Positions 42,234 to 51,239 of a stretch of DNA of 64,000 bases are shown piece after piece (the first letter of the stretch is position 1; each line of letters starts with the position of its first letter). Position numbers and translations under genes: made by a program. This DNA is from UBA4781 sp963674975 (lineage in GTDB: Bacteria; Chloroflexota; Anaerolineae; Anaerolineales; Anaerolineaceae), in contig OY771913.1 in assembly GCA_963674975.1 (NCBI GenBank), positions 1,736,001 through 1,800,000 of the forward strand, in the 5' to 3' direction. The notes under the pieces are model-generated. The model made no database searches. It worked only from the letters and a program-made list of their open reading frames with translations, and had not been told where the DNA came from.

Positions 42234-43053
42234 ATGATATCCAGAAAAAATTGATCATCAGATAGGCGGCTGCTCCACCCAGCAGCCAGGTATCGATCCG
42301 GTCAAGAATTCCACCATGCCCGGGGATGATCTTGCCGGAGTCTTTTTGGTTGAAGGTTCGCTTTAGCAGGCTTGCCAGCAGGTCTCCAAGCGGGCTGATA
42401 ATACCCAGAATAATACCCAAAATTGCTGCTCGTGCGGGGGTGATATTTGCTGCACCGGGAGTAAAAATGAGAGCGAAAAGCAGCGCATACAAAACTGTAA
42501 AAAGGATGCCTCCCACATAACCCTCAATAGATTTGTGCGGGCTTACCCGGGGAGCCATTTTATGCTTGCCGAAAAAACTCCCAAAGAGGAAAGCGCCGAT
42601 ATCACCGCATCCGACTGCCGGAATAGAGAGAAGCACCCACATTTTTCCATCAGGAATGAAGCGCAGAGAAATGAGGTAGGAACCGAGGTATGCAATAAAA
42701 AATAGACCGATCAGTTCCAATCCCAGTGTGGTCAGGCTGTTTGCATCCTCATGTTCATAGCGGAAGAGGCTGAGGATGATGTTGCTCATAAAGAGGACTA
42801 CCAGCGTGGCTTCAAAATAAATACCGGAACTGATATACCGGGCAAGGGTGCAAAATATGGTGGCAGTGGTCAGAAAGATCTTGTTCGGCTCGTATTTACT
42901 GCCTTTAAAAAAGTGCCAGTATTCCCACATTGCGGTTGCTAAAATAGCGGAAGTGCCCAGCGCGTAGATCCAACCGCCTGCCAGTATCAGACCAATGCCG
43001 ATCGGGGTAATGATCGCGATTCCCAGGATCCGTTTAGCCATTGTATGCTTCAT
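42232..43053 (-). CDS. cdsA: Phosphatidate cytidylyltransferase
   Basis: This 273-residue membrane enzyme makes CDP-diacylglycerol for phospholipids. It has about eight hydrophobic helices and the family signature near the C-terminus, LGDLLASLLKRTFNQKDSGKIIPGHGGILDRIDT, in outline. AGAGG supports ATG 43053; the longer frame runs inside uppS. It overlaps uppS by 20 bases, so the pair is coupled. Confidence 0.93.
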   Translation of the reverse strand: MKHTMAKRILGIAIITPIGIGLILAGGWIYALGTSAILATAMWEYWHFFKGSKYEPNKIFLTTATIFCTLARYISSGIYFEATLVVLFMSNIILSLFRYEHEDANSLTTLGLELIGLFFIAYLGSYLISLRFIPDGKMWVLLSIPAVGCGDIGAFLFGSFFGKHKMAPRVSPHKSIEGYVGGILFTVLYALLFALIFTPGAANITPARAAILGIILGIISPLGDLLASLLKRTFNQKDSGKIIPGHGGILDRIDTWLLGGAAAYLMINFFWIS

Positions 43054-43783
43054 TTTCCTCTTCCTTTGTCCTTCCCCCGAATCGTCTTGACCGGGTTCCG
43101 TATTCCAGGATCGCTTTGCGCAGACTTTCTTTGTTGAAATCAGGCCAGTAAGTATCCGGGAATTCCCATTCAGAATAGGCGCTTTGCCAGATGAGGAAAT
43201 TGGATACTCTGAGTTCACCGGAGGTTCTGATCACCAGGTCAGGATCCGGTATATCCGTGGAGGTAAAAAGGTGCTTCCGAATGGTCTGCTGATCTATTTC
43301 ATCCGCTGAAATTCCTTCTTTGACGATTTCCTGGACGGCGTGCACGATTTCATCTCGTCCGCCGTAATTGATTGCCAGGGTAAAGACCAGGCGGGTGTTC
43401 CCTTTTGTTTTCTCGATACCGTCTTTTAATTTCTTCTGCAGGGTTGGATTTAGTTCTTTTGTACTGCCAATGTGGCGCAGCTGTACCCCTTCATCAAAAA
43501 GTTTGGGGACCTCTTTATCAAGATAATCGGCAAAAATATTCATCAAGCCATTTACTTCGTCAGATGGACGTTTCCAATTCTCTGTTGAAAAGGCATAGAT
43601 GGTCAGATATTTAACCCCAAAATCTGCGCAGGCAGTAACGATCTTGCGCAGACTGTCCGCACCGGCTCGATGCCCTGCCATTCTGGGCAGCAGGCGGGCT
43701 TTTGCCCACCGCCCATTTCCATCCATGATAATGGCGATATGGCGCGGAATTTTTTCTAGAGGTTGTTCTTTTGTTTTTACCAT
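43034..43783 (-). CDS. uppS: Undecaprenyl diphosphate synthase
   Basis: This 249-residue cis-prenyltransferase builds the lipid carrier for peptidoglycan. The motif HIAIIMDGNGRWAK near residues 15-28 has the catalytic Asp, GHRAGADSLRK follows, and the C-terminal signatures DLVIRTSGELRVSNFLIWQSAYSE are present in outline. It starts 9 bases after the frr stop. Confidence 0.96.
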   Translation of the reverse strand: MVKTKEQPLEKIPRHIAIIMDGNGRWAKARLLPRMAGHRAGADSLRKIVTACADFGVKYLTIYAFSTENWKRPSDEVNGLMNIFADYLDKEVPKLFDEGVQLRHIGSTKELNPTLQKKLKDGIEKTKGNTRLVFTLAINYGGRDEIVHAVQEIVKEGISADEIDQQTIRKHLFTSTDIPDPDLVIRTSGELRVSNFLIWQSAYSEWEFPDTYWPDFNKESLRKAILEYGTRSRRFGGRTKEEENEAYNG

Positions 43784-43792
43784 GCAGGTTGA

Positions 43793-44350
43793 TTAAACCT
43801 CCATGATCTCTTTTTCTTTGCGCTCACCGATCGCATCGATTTCTTCGATCTTCTTATCGGTAAGTTTTTGAATATCTTCTTCTGCGCGTTCCAGATCATC
43901 TTCTGAGATCAATTTTTCTTTCTCAAAATCGCGCAGATCTTTAATAGAATCGCGGCGAACGTTGCGAATGGAAATGCGAGATTCTTCACAGCGGTTTCCA
44001 ACAAGTTTGTTTAATTCAATACGGCGCTCTTCATTGAGCGGGGGAATGTTCAAACGAATGACTTTCCCATCGCTAAGTGGGGTTAATCCCAGGTCTGATG
44101 CCAGAATCGCTTTTTCAATATCTTTGATCGAATTAATATCAAAGGGTTTAATCAATAATTGTCTTGGCTCTGGGACGCTGATCGTGGCTAACTGCATGAG
44201 CGGCACGGGTGATCCGTAATACTCAATCGACAGCTTATCGATCAATGCCGGACTGGCGCGTCCGGTGCGAATTCCAGCAAGGTCATCTTCCAATGCTTGC
44301 AGGGCGCTTTTCATCCGTTTTTCTGCATCTTGTATAGCTTCATTTATCAT
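43793..44350 (-). CDS. frr: Ribosome recycling factor
   Basis: This 185-residue protein splits post-termination ribosomes. The typical segments are present: LEDDLAGIRTGRASPALIDKL, YYGSPVPLMQLATISVPEPR, and the C-terminal DKKIEEIDAIGERKEKEIMEV. AAAGGAGG lies before the ATG. Together with uppS and cdsA it forms half of a cluster that in many bacteria continues from rpsB-tsf-pyrH. Confidence 0.97.
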   Translation of the reverse strand: MINEAIQDAEKRMKSALQALEDDLAGIRTGRASPALIDKLSIEYYGSPVPLMQLATISVPEPRQLLIKPFDINSIKDIEKAILASDLGLTPLSDGKVIRLNIPPLNEERRIELNKLVGNRCEESRISIRNVRRDSIKDLRDFEKEKLISEDDLERAEEDIQKLTDKKIEEIDAIGERKEKEIMEV

Positions 44351-44472
44351 CGCAGCCTCCTTTTGAAAATTGGATGATTTATTCTAACGTTTAAGCATAC
44401 CTCAAATAAACTAAAAAAGCCATAAACGGTTGATTAAAAAGAACAAGTGTTCTATAATAAGGTCGAGGTCTT

Positions 44473-44700
44473 ATGGAAAACGGATTATTGTGGTTTGATG
44501 ATCGAAAGAAAATTCCAATAGAACAAAAAATAAAAGATGCCGTTTTATTTTTTCAGGAAAAATATGGAAAGAAACCCGATTGCTGTTACATAAATACAGC
44601 TGAATCCTGTTTAGATGCTCCCAGCCAGCTGGCAGGTTTACGAATCGAAACCAGCCAGTATGTGCTGCCCAATCATTTTTTACTTGAGCGGGAGAATTAA
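44473..44700 (+). CDS. Small hypothetical protein
   Basis: Not recognised. The 75-residue product has no signal peptide or membrane helix and contains a CCYIN segment with adjacent Cys and a third Cys ten residues later. The N-terminal part (ENGLLWFDDRKKIPIEQKIKDAVLFFQEKYG) reads as a normal folded protein. AGGTCGAGGT precedes the ATG. Its stop codon overlaps that of the convergent ParB-like gene. Confidence 0.6.
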   Translation: MENGLLWFDDRKKIPIEQKIKDAVLFFQEKYGKKPDCCYINTAESCLDAPSQLAGLRIETSQYVLPNHFLLEREN

Positions 44701-45605
44701 TCTTTTTTCTGCTTGAACCATTTCTTGATCCTTACCAGCGTCAGTTTTAAAGAGCCGGGTTGGAACTTTGCCAAAAAATCTTTTGCAGCTTCTTCAAAAC
44801 TGAGGTCTTTATGCTGCTCGGCTTTCAAGAATGCGAGATGTTCAATGATCCAGAAATAAAGATCTGCTTCCGTACGATCTGGAAAAGAATCCAGTATTTT
44901 CTGACGGCGAATGATCTTTATCAGGGGTTGATAGATATTTTCATACCAGCTTTTCACGGCTTCTTCATAGGTGATCTCGCGCTGTAGATACTCGCTGGTG
45001 TAATAGCGGTGCGCATCGATATGTTCCTGCAAACGGTCAAACAAGCCGGGGATGCTCATCTCGATGTCGGCGTTGGGAAAAAGCTGCTTAAAATTTGTCT
45101 TTTCGTAAAAGTTGTTTTGCTCTTCTTTCAGGATCAATTGATTGAAGTCAAAAGAGCGGTCGATCTGGTAGGGTACTTCTATTTTTACTACATGGGCGTC
45201 GATCCACTTTTGCCCGCGCCTTTTCGCCACCGATACGCGGTGGTTTCCATCCATGACGAAGTAGTAATCTCCGATTTGATAGACATCGACGGGAGGTAGG
45301 ATCTCATCGCGCAGGTAAGCGCGATCGATCCGTTCCCAGCGGGAGCGGGTAAATTTCTGGCGGGGTAAAAATGCGTTGTCAAAATCGGTATAGCGGTTCA
45401 CGCTTCCAATGATCGCATCGATTTCGATTTCTTGAAATCCTGCGTCGTACTGTCTTTTGATCGAAAGATGTTTCAGGATCTCATCGAAAGCAAGCAGTTT
45501 ATTCTTATCATGCTGAAACCAGCTTTCAATGGTTCGTAGGAACCCATGAAAGTAGGCGTCGTCAAAATCCACTTTAGACTGTTGGTTAAACGGATCGAAG
45601 CTCAT
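44697..45605 (-). CDS. ParB-like nuclease-fold protein of unknown function
   Basis: This 302-residue protein has a ParB/sulfiredoxin-type core with DVYQIGDYYFVMDGNHRVSVAKRRG near residues 105-130. The long helical C-terminal half is not recognised. Proteins of this design occur in actinobacteria and Chloroflexota as presumed regulators. It is the last gene of the operon starting with the M16 peptidases, 27 bases after the phosphatase gene. Confidence 0.7.
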   Translation of the reverse strand: MSFDPFNQQSKVDFDDAYFHGFLRTIESWFQHDKNKLLAFDEILKHLSIKRQYDAGFQEIEIDAIIGSVNRYTDFDNAFLPRQKFTRSRWERIDRAYLRDEILPPVDVYQIGDYYFVMDGNHRVSVAKRRGQKWIDAHVVKIEVPYQIDRSFDFNQLILKEEQNNFYEKTNFKQLFPNADIEMSIPGLFDRLQEHIDAHRYYTSEYLQREITYEEAVKSWYENIYQPLIKIIRRQKILDSFPDRTEADLYFWIIEHLAFLKAEQHKDLSFEEAAKDFLAKFQPGSLKLTLVRIKKWFKQKKD

Positions 45606-45632
45606 TATTTCTCTTATATCCTTATTTTATAT

Positions 45633-46274
45633 CTACGGAAGATATATTTCATGGGTGCGGTATCCATAGGTGTTTATAATTTCGGTATTCTCAAACTTTG
45701 TGATCATTGGTTGTTCCTGCCTGAAGTCGTAAACATGCCCGTGAAAATGGTAGCGTGGTTTAAAAACTTTTAACACCCATAAAAAGGCTTTGATGCCTTG
45801 ATGTGCTTTATCGTTTTGATCATCATGGATTTTCCATGGCGGAGAATGGGTTACAAAAATATCCAGATATCTGCCTGAGAAAGCAAAATTTGCCAATAAA
45901 TAAGGCATCAGGCGGAAGACGAACTGCCACATTGCTGCCTGAGAGTACTGGTAAGGTCCATAGTTATATACGTGACTGCCCTGTACGCCTGCCAGAAGGA
46001 ACCCTGATGGATCTTTTTGAGAATGAATGTGAAGGTCAGAGCAGCCCCATGGATGATCGTGCACCACCCCTTTTTCGCTTTCATAATATTTTGCATGATT
46101 CCCGCGCACATAATATAAGGGAATATTGAATGTGCTTACCAGGTATTCCAGGTAGTAATACGGTAGATCTCCTGTGCTGATAATAAAACTGATGTCGCGC
46201 AGGCTGGTATGTTTGCCGGCATCATATAGGTCATTGGAGACCTTATCACTGACGACCAGAATTTTATTATTCAT
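45633..46274 (-). CDS. Calcineurin-like metallophosphoesterase
   Basis: This 213-residue protein shows the blocks of the family: STGDLPYYY, YVRGNHAKYYE, VTHSPPWK and FHGHVYDF, with conserved metal-binding Asp, Asn and His. The first block is unusual, ILVVSDKVSND, where DxH is normal. It overlaps acpS by 8 bases. The substrate is unknown. Confidence 0.88.
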   Translation of the reverse strand: MNNKILVVSDKVSNDLYDAGKHTSLRDISFIISTGDLPYYYLEYLVSTFNIPLYYVRGNHAKYYESEKGVVHDHPWGCSDLHIHSQKDPSGFLLAGVQGSHVYNYGPYQYSQAAMWQFVFRLMPYLLANFAFSGRYLDIFVTHSPPWKIHDDQNDKAHQGIKAFLWVLKVFKPRYHFHGHVYDFRQEQPMITKFENTEIINTYGYRTHEIYLP

Positions 46275-46659
46275 CCGTTTCAGCTTTATCTGTTAGCCCT
46301 GCAGCAACGGCAAGCGCAACTGCATTTTGTTTAGAGTGAGAGATACTGATCGACCATGTGGTTAGCCCCAATGTTTTGCTGATCTCCTGCGCTCTGGCAT
46401 GCAGAACCAGGAAGGGTTCGCCATTTTTCTTTTGCAAAATCTCAATATCCTGCCAGTGTACTTCCCCGATGCCGCATCCCAGCGCTTTGGCAACCGCTTC
46501 TTTGGCGGCGAATTTTCCAGCAGCAGAAGATAAGGAATTGCGCATCAGAGAAAGTTCGCGCACGGTGAATACCCGCGCGAAAAGGCGCCTGCGGATTTCA
46601 GGTTTTTGTTCCTCAAAGCGAGAAATTTCGATAATATCTACCCCGCTGCGTATGATCAT
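46267..46659 (-). CDS. acpS: Holo-[acyl-carrier-protein] synthase
   Basis: This 130-residue enzyme adds phosphopantetheine to acyl carrier protein. It begins IIRSGVDIIEISRFEE with the metal-binding Asp and has KFAAKEAVAKALG with the catalytic Glu/Lys and the SISHSKQNAVALAVA motif. Its ATG overlaps the stop codon of the M16-like gene upstream (ATGA). Confidence 0.95.
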   Translation of the reverse strand: MIIRSGVDIIEISRFEEQKPEIRRRLFARVFTVRELSLMRNSLSSAAGKFAAKEAVAKALGCGIGEVHWQDIEILQKKNGEPFLVLHARAQEISKTLGLTTWSISISHSKQNAVALAVAAGLTDKAETDE

Positions 46660-47945
46660 TGAGTTTTTTCTCCTGCACTAATGATAACCATTTTTTGAGG
46701 ATCCAAATACCTGCGGGATGTATTTAATATTTGTTCAGAGGTGATGCTGCTGATCCAGTTTTCATAATTCTGGATGTAGTTTAATCCTAGATCAAAACGT
46801 TCTATCGAAAGAAGGACATTGGCGATACCGACATTTGACTCCAGTGACATGGGCAGTCTGCCGATGAGATGCGATTTAGAATCCTCCAATTCTTCTTCTT
46901 GAAGAGGCTCATCCAGGTAGCGGCTGATTTCCTCTTTGATCAGGGTGATAGCTTTTTCTATATTAGATGGATTGACACCGGCGTTGAATTCCCAGCTTCC
47001 GATCTCAGGCAGGGCATTCAGACTGCTCAGGGCATAATATGCCAGCCCTGCTTTAATACGCACGGATTTCCCGATCCTTCCATACAATCCGAACTGACCC
47101 AAGACATGGTTCCCCAGGAATGCAGCGTAGTAATCGGGAGAGGTTCTTGAAGGACCGAAAGTACCCATTTGAATATCGCTCTGGCTTTTTCCTTTGATGG
47201 GAACATGAACGCGCGTTTCAGCAGAAAGGGGAATGTATTCCGGGAAGTGCGGTTTATCGTTTATGGCTTTTGATGTCCATTGTTCAAAGTGATCTTTTAT
47301 CATGGATTCTATTTCTTGCTGGGTAAGTGCTCCGGAGATTGTGATGATGGCATTGGAAGGCTGGTAGGTGCTGTGATGCTGCAGTAGATCTTCTCTGGTG
47401 ATCTGGGATATGGTATCCGGATACCCATCTACAGGGATCCCATAAGGATAATCTTTATAGAGGATTTTATTGAATTCTAAAGAAGCTCTTGCTTGCGTAT
47501 CCTGATCGCGGATAAGCAGTGATGTGAGCAGCTGCTTGCGAAGGCGTTCGATATATTCTTCTTGAAAAAGCGGTTCTTTCAAACAACCGTAGATCAAAGT
47601 AAGGAGCATGGGGAAGTCTTTAACAAGAGAATGTCCCTGAAACCAGGTATTCATGGTGCCTGTGCCGAAACTCAATCCTGCTCCCACCGATTCGAGCTTT
47701 GTGTTGATCTCTTGAAATGAATTTGTTTTACTTCCCCGCATCAGCATGGATGCAGTGAAGTTCGCGGTTCCGGTTTTCCCCGGTTTGTCCCAGGCTGATC
47801 CGCTGCCCAGCATGCCAAAGATGGTGAGCGATTTGCTTGCCATATTGCTGTAAGAAAGAACGGTGATGCCGTTCACAAGTTGGAAGCGATGGATGGTTTG
47901 TTCGTTGGGAAAATGGTTTTGCCGGGCTGTATTATTATTTGTCAT
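46656..47945 (-). CDS. M16 peptidase family protein, catalytically inactive subunit
   Basis: This 429-residue protein has two M16 half-domains (about 15-220 and 230-420, with a conserved glycine-rich start GMLGSGSAWD), but lacks HxxEH: the position reads TANFTASML. Such inactive subunits pair with an active one to form a heterodimer, and an active M16 gene overlaps it by 11 bases. ATG 47945 has GAGG upstream. Confidence 0.88.
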   Translation of the reverse strand: MTNNNTARQNHFPNEQTIHRFQLVNGITVLSYSNMASKSLTIFGMLGSGSAWDKPGKTGTANFTASMLMRGSKTNSFQEINTKLESVGAGLSFGTGTMNTWFQGHSLVKDFPMLLTLIYGCLKEPLFQEEYIERLRKQLLTSLLIRDQDTQARASLEFNKILYKDYPYGIPVDGYPDTISQITREDLLQHHSTYQPSNAIITISGALTQQEIESMIKDHFEQWTSKAINDKPHFPEYIPLSAETRVHVPIKGKSQSDIQMGTFGPSRTSPDYYAAFLGNHVLGQFGLYGRIGKSVRIKAGLAYYALSSLNALPEIGSWEFNAGVNPSNIEKAITLIKEEISRYLDEPLQEEELEDSKSHLIGRLPMSLESNVGIANVLLSIERFDLGLNYIQNYENWISSITSEQILNTSRRYLDPQKMVIISAGEKTQ

Positions 47946-49233
47946 TTTGAACCTCTTCTTCTGTGGGGAAGTAGATACCAACCGTGCGGTTTTTTGTGTT
48001 GAAATGTTCCCGGGCAAAGGCTTGAACGTCCGCGGCAGAAATTACGCGTAAGCGCTGTAGATACTGCTCATACCAGCTGTAATCTGCAAAAATACTGCTG
48101 TATCCCATCCAGAAAGCCTGGTTTGTTATGTTTTCACTGCCATAGGCGAACATTGCTTCTGCCTGCTGAATGGCTCTTTCGATTTCTTGAGGAGGAATGT
48201 TTTCCTGCTGAATTCTATTGATTTCTTCATCAAAAGCCCGCAGCGCTTTTTGAGGGTCTGCATCAGGGCTGAGTGTGAGAATAAAGGTATGCAGGAAAGG
48301 ATCAATGGTTGCTTGGATATCACCATTTACACTGACCGTGATATCTTTTTCAACCAAAGCCTGATATAAACGACTGGTGCGGTTTGAAATACTTCCCCCG
48401 CCAAACATAACCAGCGGTGAAGGTCCTGCCAGCAGGCTATCGAGTACGGATAGAATGAAGAATTGGCGGTTGTCGGCTCGTGGAGCGCGGTATGCAATTT
48501 GGATATATAAAGCATCGCCAGGTCCCTTGATTTCTACGTATTTTTCTTCTTGTTGGGAGGGTTCTTCTGGAATATTCTCAACATTTTGTTTCTGTGAGGG
48601 AATGGTTGAAAAGGATTGTTCGATTTTTTCGATTAATTCTTTGGTGTTGAAATCTCCCGCGATGCTGAGAATAGCGTTGTTGGGTGCATAATGGTTTTGA
48701 TAGTAGGTAAATAATTGGTCGCGTGTTATTCTCTGCAGATCTTCCAGGGTACCGATCACATCATAATGATAGGGATGCCTGGTGATAGATTTTGCCTGGA
48801 CTGCAGAATTGAGATGAAAAAGAGGCTCATTTTGATTTCCCTCCAGTTCTGAAATGACAACGGTTCTCTCTGCGTTGATCTCATCTTCATCATAAACGCT
48901 GTGCTGCATGCGGTCTGCTTCCAGATCGAGCACCAGGTCAATTTCTCTTGATGGAAGAGTTTCATAATATGTCGTCCAATCCAAATAAGTCATGGCGTTC
49001 CACATGCCTCCCACGCGTGAAATTACCTGATCCATTTTTTCGCCGGGGTATTTCTTTGTTCCCTTGAATTGAAGATGCTCAACCCAATGCGAAATTCCTC
49101 TAATGCCGTCTTGTTCGTTGCGAGAACCAACCCGATACCAGATCCACTGGCTGATGATGGGTGTGGTGTGGATCTCTTTGAGAAGTACTTTTAACCCATT
49201 GGGCAGTTGAAAACTGCTGAAATCATTTTGCAT
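47935..49233 (-). CDS. M16 family zinc peptidase, active subunit
   Basis: This 432-residue peptidase carries HWVEH at residues 49-53 (inverted zinc motif HxxEH) and a downstream Glu in INAERTVVISEL. Family members degrade peptides such as leaders or processing products. It heads an operon with the inactive partner, acpS, a phosphatase and a ParB-like protein. Confidence 0.92.
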   Translation of the reverse strand: MQNDFSSFQLPNGLKVLLKEIHTTPIISQWIWYRVGSRNEQDGIRGISHWVEHLQFKGTKKYPGEKMDQVISRVGGMWNAMTYLDWTTYYETLPSREIDLVLDLEADRMQHSVYDEDEINAERTVVISELEGNQNEPLFHLNSAVQAKSITRHPYHYDVIGTLEDLQRITRDQLFTYYQNHYAPNNAILSIAGDFNTKELIEKIEQSFSTIPSQKQNVENIPEEPSQQEEKYVEIKGPGDALYIQIAYRAPRADNRQFFILSVLDSLLAGPSPLVMFGGGSISNRTSRLYQALVEKDITVSVNGDIQATIDPFLHTFILTLSPDADPQKALRAFDEEINRIQQENIPPQEIERAIQQAEAMFAYGSENITNQAFWMGYSSIFADYSWYEQYLQRLRVISAADVQAFAREHFNTKNRTVGIYFPTEEEVQNDK

Positions 49234-49329
49234 GGTAATGTTCCTTATTTTTGCTACTTAGTTTATGATAAAGAAATCTTTCATAATGGTATATTAGGTA
49301 ATGTTAATACAATTTACGCAGAGGTGTAT

Positions 49330-50652
49330 ATGGGAGAGAGAATTGTTGCTGTCGTCGGAGCCGGTCCGGCAGGGCTGTTCGCTGCAAAAACCTTGGCTCA
49401 AAATGGAGTGCGGGTAGCGCTTTTCAATCGCGATATTCGACCAGGAGGATTGGCTGAATACGGTATTTACCCTGAAAAGCATGTTCTTAAAGCCGGTCTG
49501 CGGCGGCAGTTTATGAGTTTTCTTGATAATAAAAACATTGCTTATTTTGGTAATGTAGAAATTGGAGAACACAAAGGTCTCTCGCTTGAGCGGTTGAAGG
49601 AATGGGGATTTCAGGGAATCCTTGTGACAGCTGGGGCTCAAAAGATCAAGGAGTTGGGGCTGGAAGGAGAAACGCTCCCGAGAGTGTATCATGCCTGGGA
49701 GATAGTCTCAAAGTACAACAAACTGCCACCTTATTCTCAGCTTGATTTTCCCATTGGAAAGAAAGTAATGATCGTGGGCGTCGGGAACGTGATGGCAGAT
49801 ATTACCCGATTTCTGATTCAGAAAGGCGACGTTGATGAGGTGCTGGCGATCGCACGCAGGGGTCCTGCCGAGATCAAATTCCATCAAACTGAATTCTCCC
49901 ATATTGCCCAGAACCTGGATATGACCGATTTCGAAGCCGAGATGGACCGTGTAGCACCTCTGATGATGAAATTGGAGCAAGATCCCAATGCAACCTGGGC
50001 GTTCATTGAAAAAGCCTGTGAGAATTGTGAAGAACGCCGATCAAATACCAATCTACGGCTGCGTTTTCTGAAATCTCCTATTCGCTTTCTTGGAGATGAG
50101 AAAAATGGACTGCAGAAAGTGGAATGTGTTGAAAATACATTGGTCAAATCCAATCATGCTACTAGATCGGTTGCGACTTCCATGCGATCTATTTTTGAAG
50201 TTGATACCGCCATTCTGGCAGTTGGTTCCAGCGTGGATGCTGAGATCGGTCTTCCGGTATCCGGATTTCAATTTGCGGTAAGTCCTTATCCTGATTATCC
50301 TCAAGATGGCATATCTTTCGAATTAATGGACCCATCTACGAAAACCAATATTCCCGGTATTTTTGTCGCGGGATGGTCCCGCCTGGCAAGTTATGGATTG
50401 GTGGGCATCAGTGGAAAAGATGGGATTAAGGGGGCGCAGGCGCTGCTCGAATATTTGCAGAAAAAAGAACCAGCTTCTCCAGCCTGGAAAGATATCGAAT
50501 CAAAATTGAATGACCTGGAAAAACCTGTGATCTCGAAGGAGATGATTCATCGGTTGTTTGATATTGAGGAAAAGATCGCGAAAGAAAAGGGGCTGGCGGA
50601 ATATAAGTTCTCGACAAATCAGGAAATGTTAGCGTCCCTTGATTTCGTTTGA
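49330..50652 (+). CDS. FAD/NAD(P)-dependent oxidoreductase (adrenodoxin reductase/GltD-like)
   Basis: This 440-residue flavoprotein has the FAD-binding GAGPAGLFAAKTL near residue 10, a second dinucleotide fold at GVGNVMADITRFL and a C-terminal FAD contact FVAGWSR...GKDGIKGAQAL. It resembles adrenodoxin-reductase-like and glutamate synthase small-subunit-like enzymes, which move electrons between NADPH and a ferredoxin. AGAGGTG precedes ATG 49330. The partner is unknown. Confidence 0.85.
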   Translation: MGERIVAVVGAGPAGLFAAKTLAQNGVRVALFNRDIRPGGLAEYGIYPEKHVLKAGLRRQFMSFLDNKNIAYFGNVEIGEHKGLSLERLKEWGFQGILVTAGAQKIKELGLEGETLPRVYHAWEIVSKYNKLPPYSQLDFPIGKKVMIVGVGNVMADITRFLIQKGDVDEVLAIARRGPAEIKFHQTEFSHIAQNLDMTDFEAEMDRVAPLMMKLEQDPNATWAFIEKACENCEERRSNTNLRLRFLKSPIRFLGDEKNGLQKVECVENTLVKSNHATRSVATSMRSIFEVDTAILAVGSSVDAEIGLPVSGFQFAVSPYPDYPQDGISFELMDPSTKTNIPGIFVAGWSRLASYGLVGISGKDGIKGAQALLEYLQKKEPASPAWKDIESKLNDLEKPVISKEMIHRLFDIEEKIAKEKGLAEYKFSTNQEMLASLDFV

Positions 50653-51144
50653 GTGGGGAAGGCGCGGGAATAATCGGATCTTGGGGAATGGGATCATCAG
50701 AATAAATCCAAGTCCTATGATGTATTCTCCGATTTCAATACCAAGCGCCTGCCATTTTCCCAGATATGGAAGAGCCTGGGGGTATGGGTGACTGCCAAAG
50801 CCAAAAAAATCAGCCACAGCAGAGAAAATTGCGATGACCAGACCGGTGCTGATAAACCGCTCCCCAATCTCGGCGGCAATGCTCATGTGTTTTCCCTGCC
50901 ATAGCAAACGCATGGTGAGATATCCACCCAGGCTGAGAATTGCCAGTCCCACAACACTTACCGAAATTTGAATGAAGCCGGTAACAGGACTGCGGTCCAG
51001 AAGGAAGAAATCCGGTCGCATTCCCAGAATGAAGATAAGGAATCCCGCGACCGTGATGGCAAGGTGGAGATATAAGCGTTTTTTGAAACCCTCGAAAGAA
51101 GGCTGGGGTGTTTTTTCAGTTAACGTTGATTCTTTTTGCGGCAT
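50629..51144 (-). CDS. Membrane protein of unknown function
   Basis: Not recognised. The 171-residue product has about four membrane helices (near 28-45, 55-80, 95-115 and 130-155) and a charged N-terminus. It converges with the flavoprotein gene and overlaps it by 24 bases at the 3' ends. Confidence 0.7.
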   Translation of the reverse strand: MPQKESTLTEKTPQPSFEGFKKRLYLHLAITVAGFLIFILGMRPDFFLLDRSPVTGFIQISVSVVGLAILSLGGYLTMRLLWQGKHMSIAAEIGERFISTGLVIAIFSAVADFFGFGSHPYPQALPYLGKWQALGIEIGEYIIGLGFILMIPFPKIRLFPRLPHSNEIKGR

Positions 51145-51182
51145 ATTTAATCCAGAATAGGTTAATTATAGTCGCGATTTAA

Positions 51183-51205
51183 AGAGCGCGTTGGAAACGC
51201 GCTCT
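51183..51205 (-). terminator. Terminator after rpsA
   Basis: AGAGCGCGTT and AACGCGCTCT form a 10-bp stem with a 3-base loop. The minus-strand side has TTTAAAT, a weak T-tract. Confidence 0.65.
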
Positions 51206-51239
51206 CTTGATCAACGAACCTTTTTGAAGGAAAAGAAAG

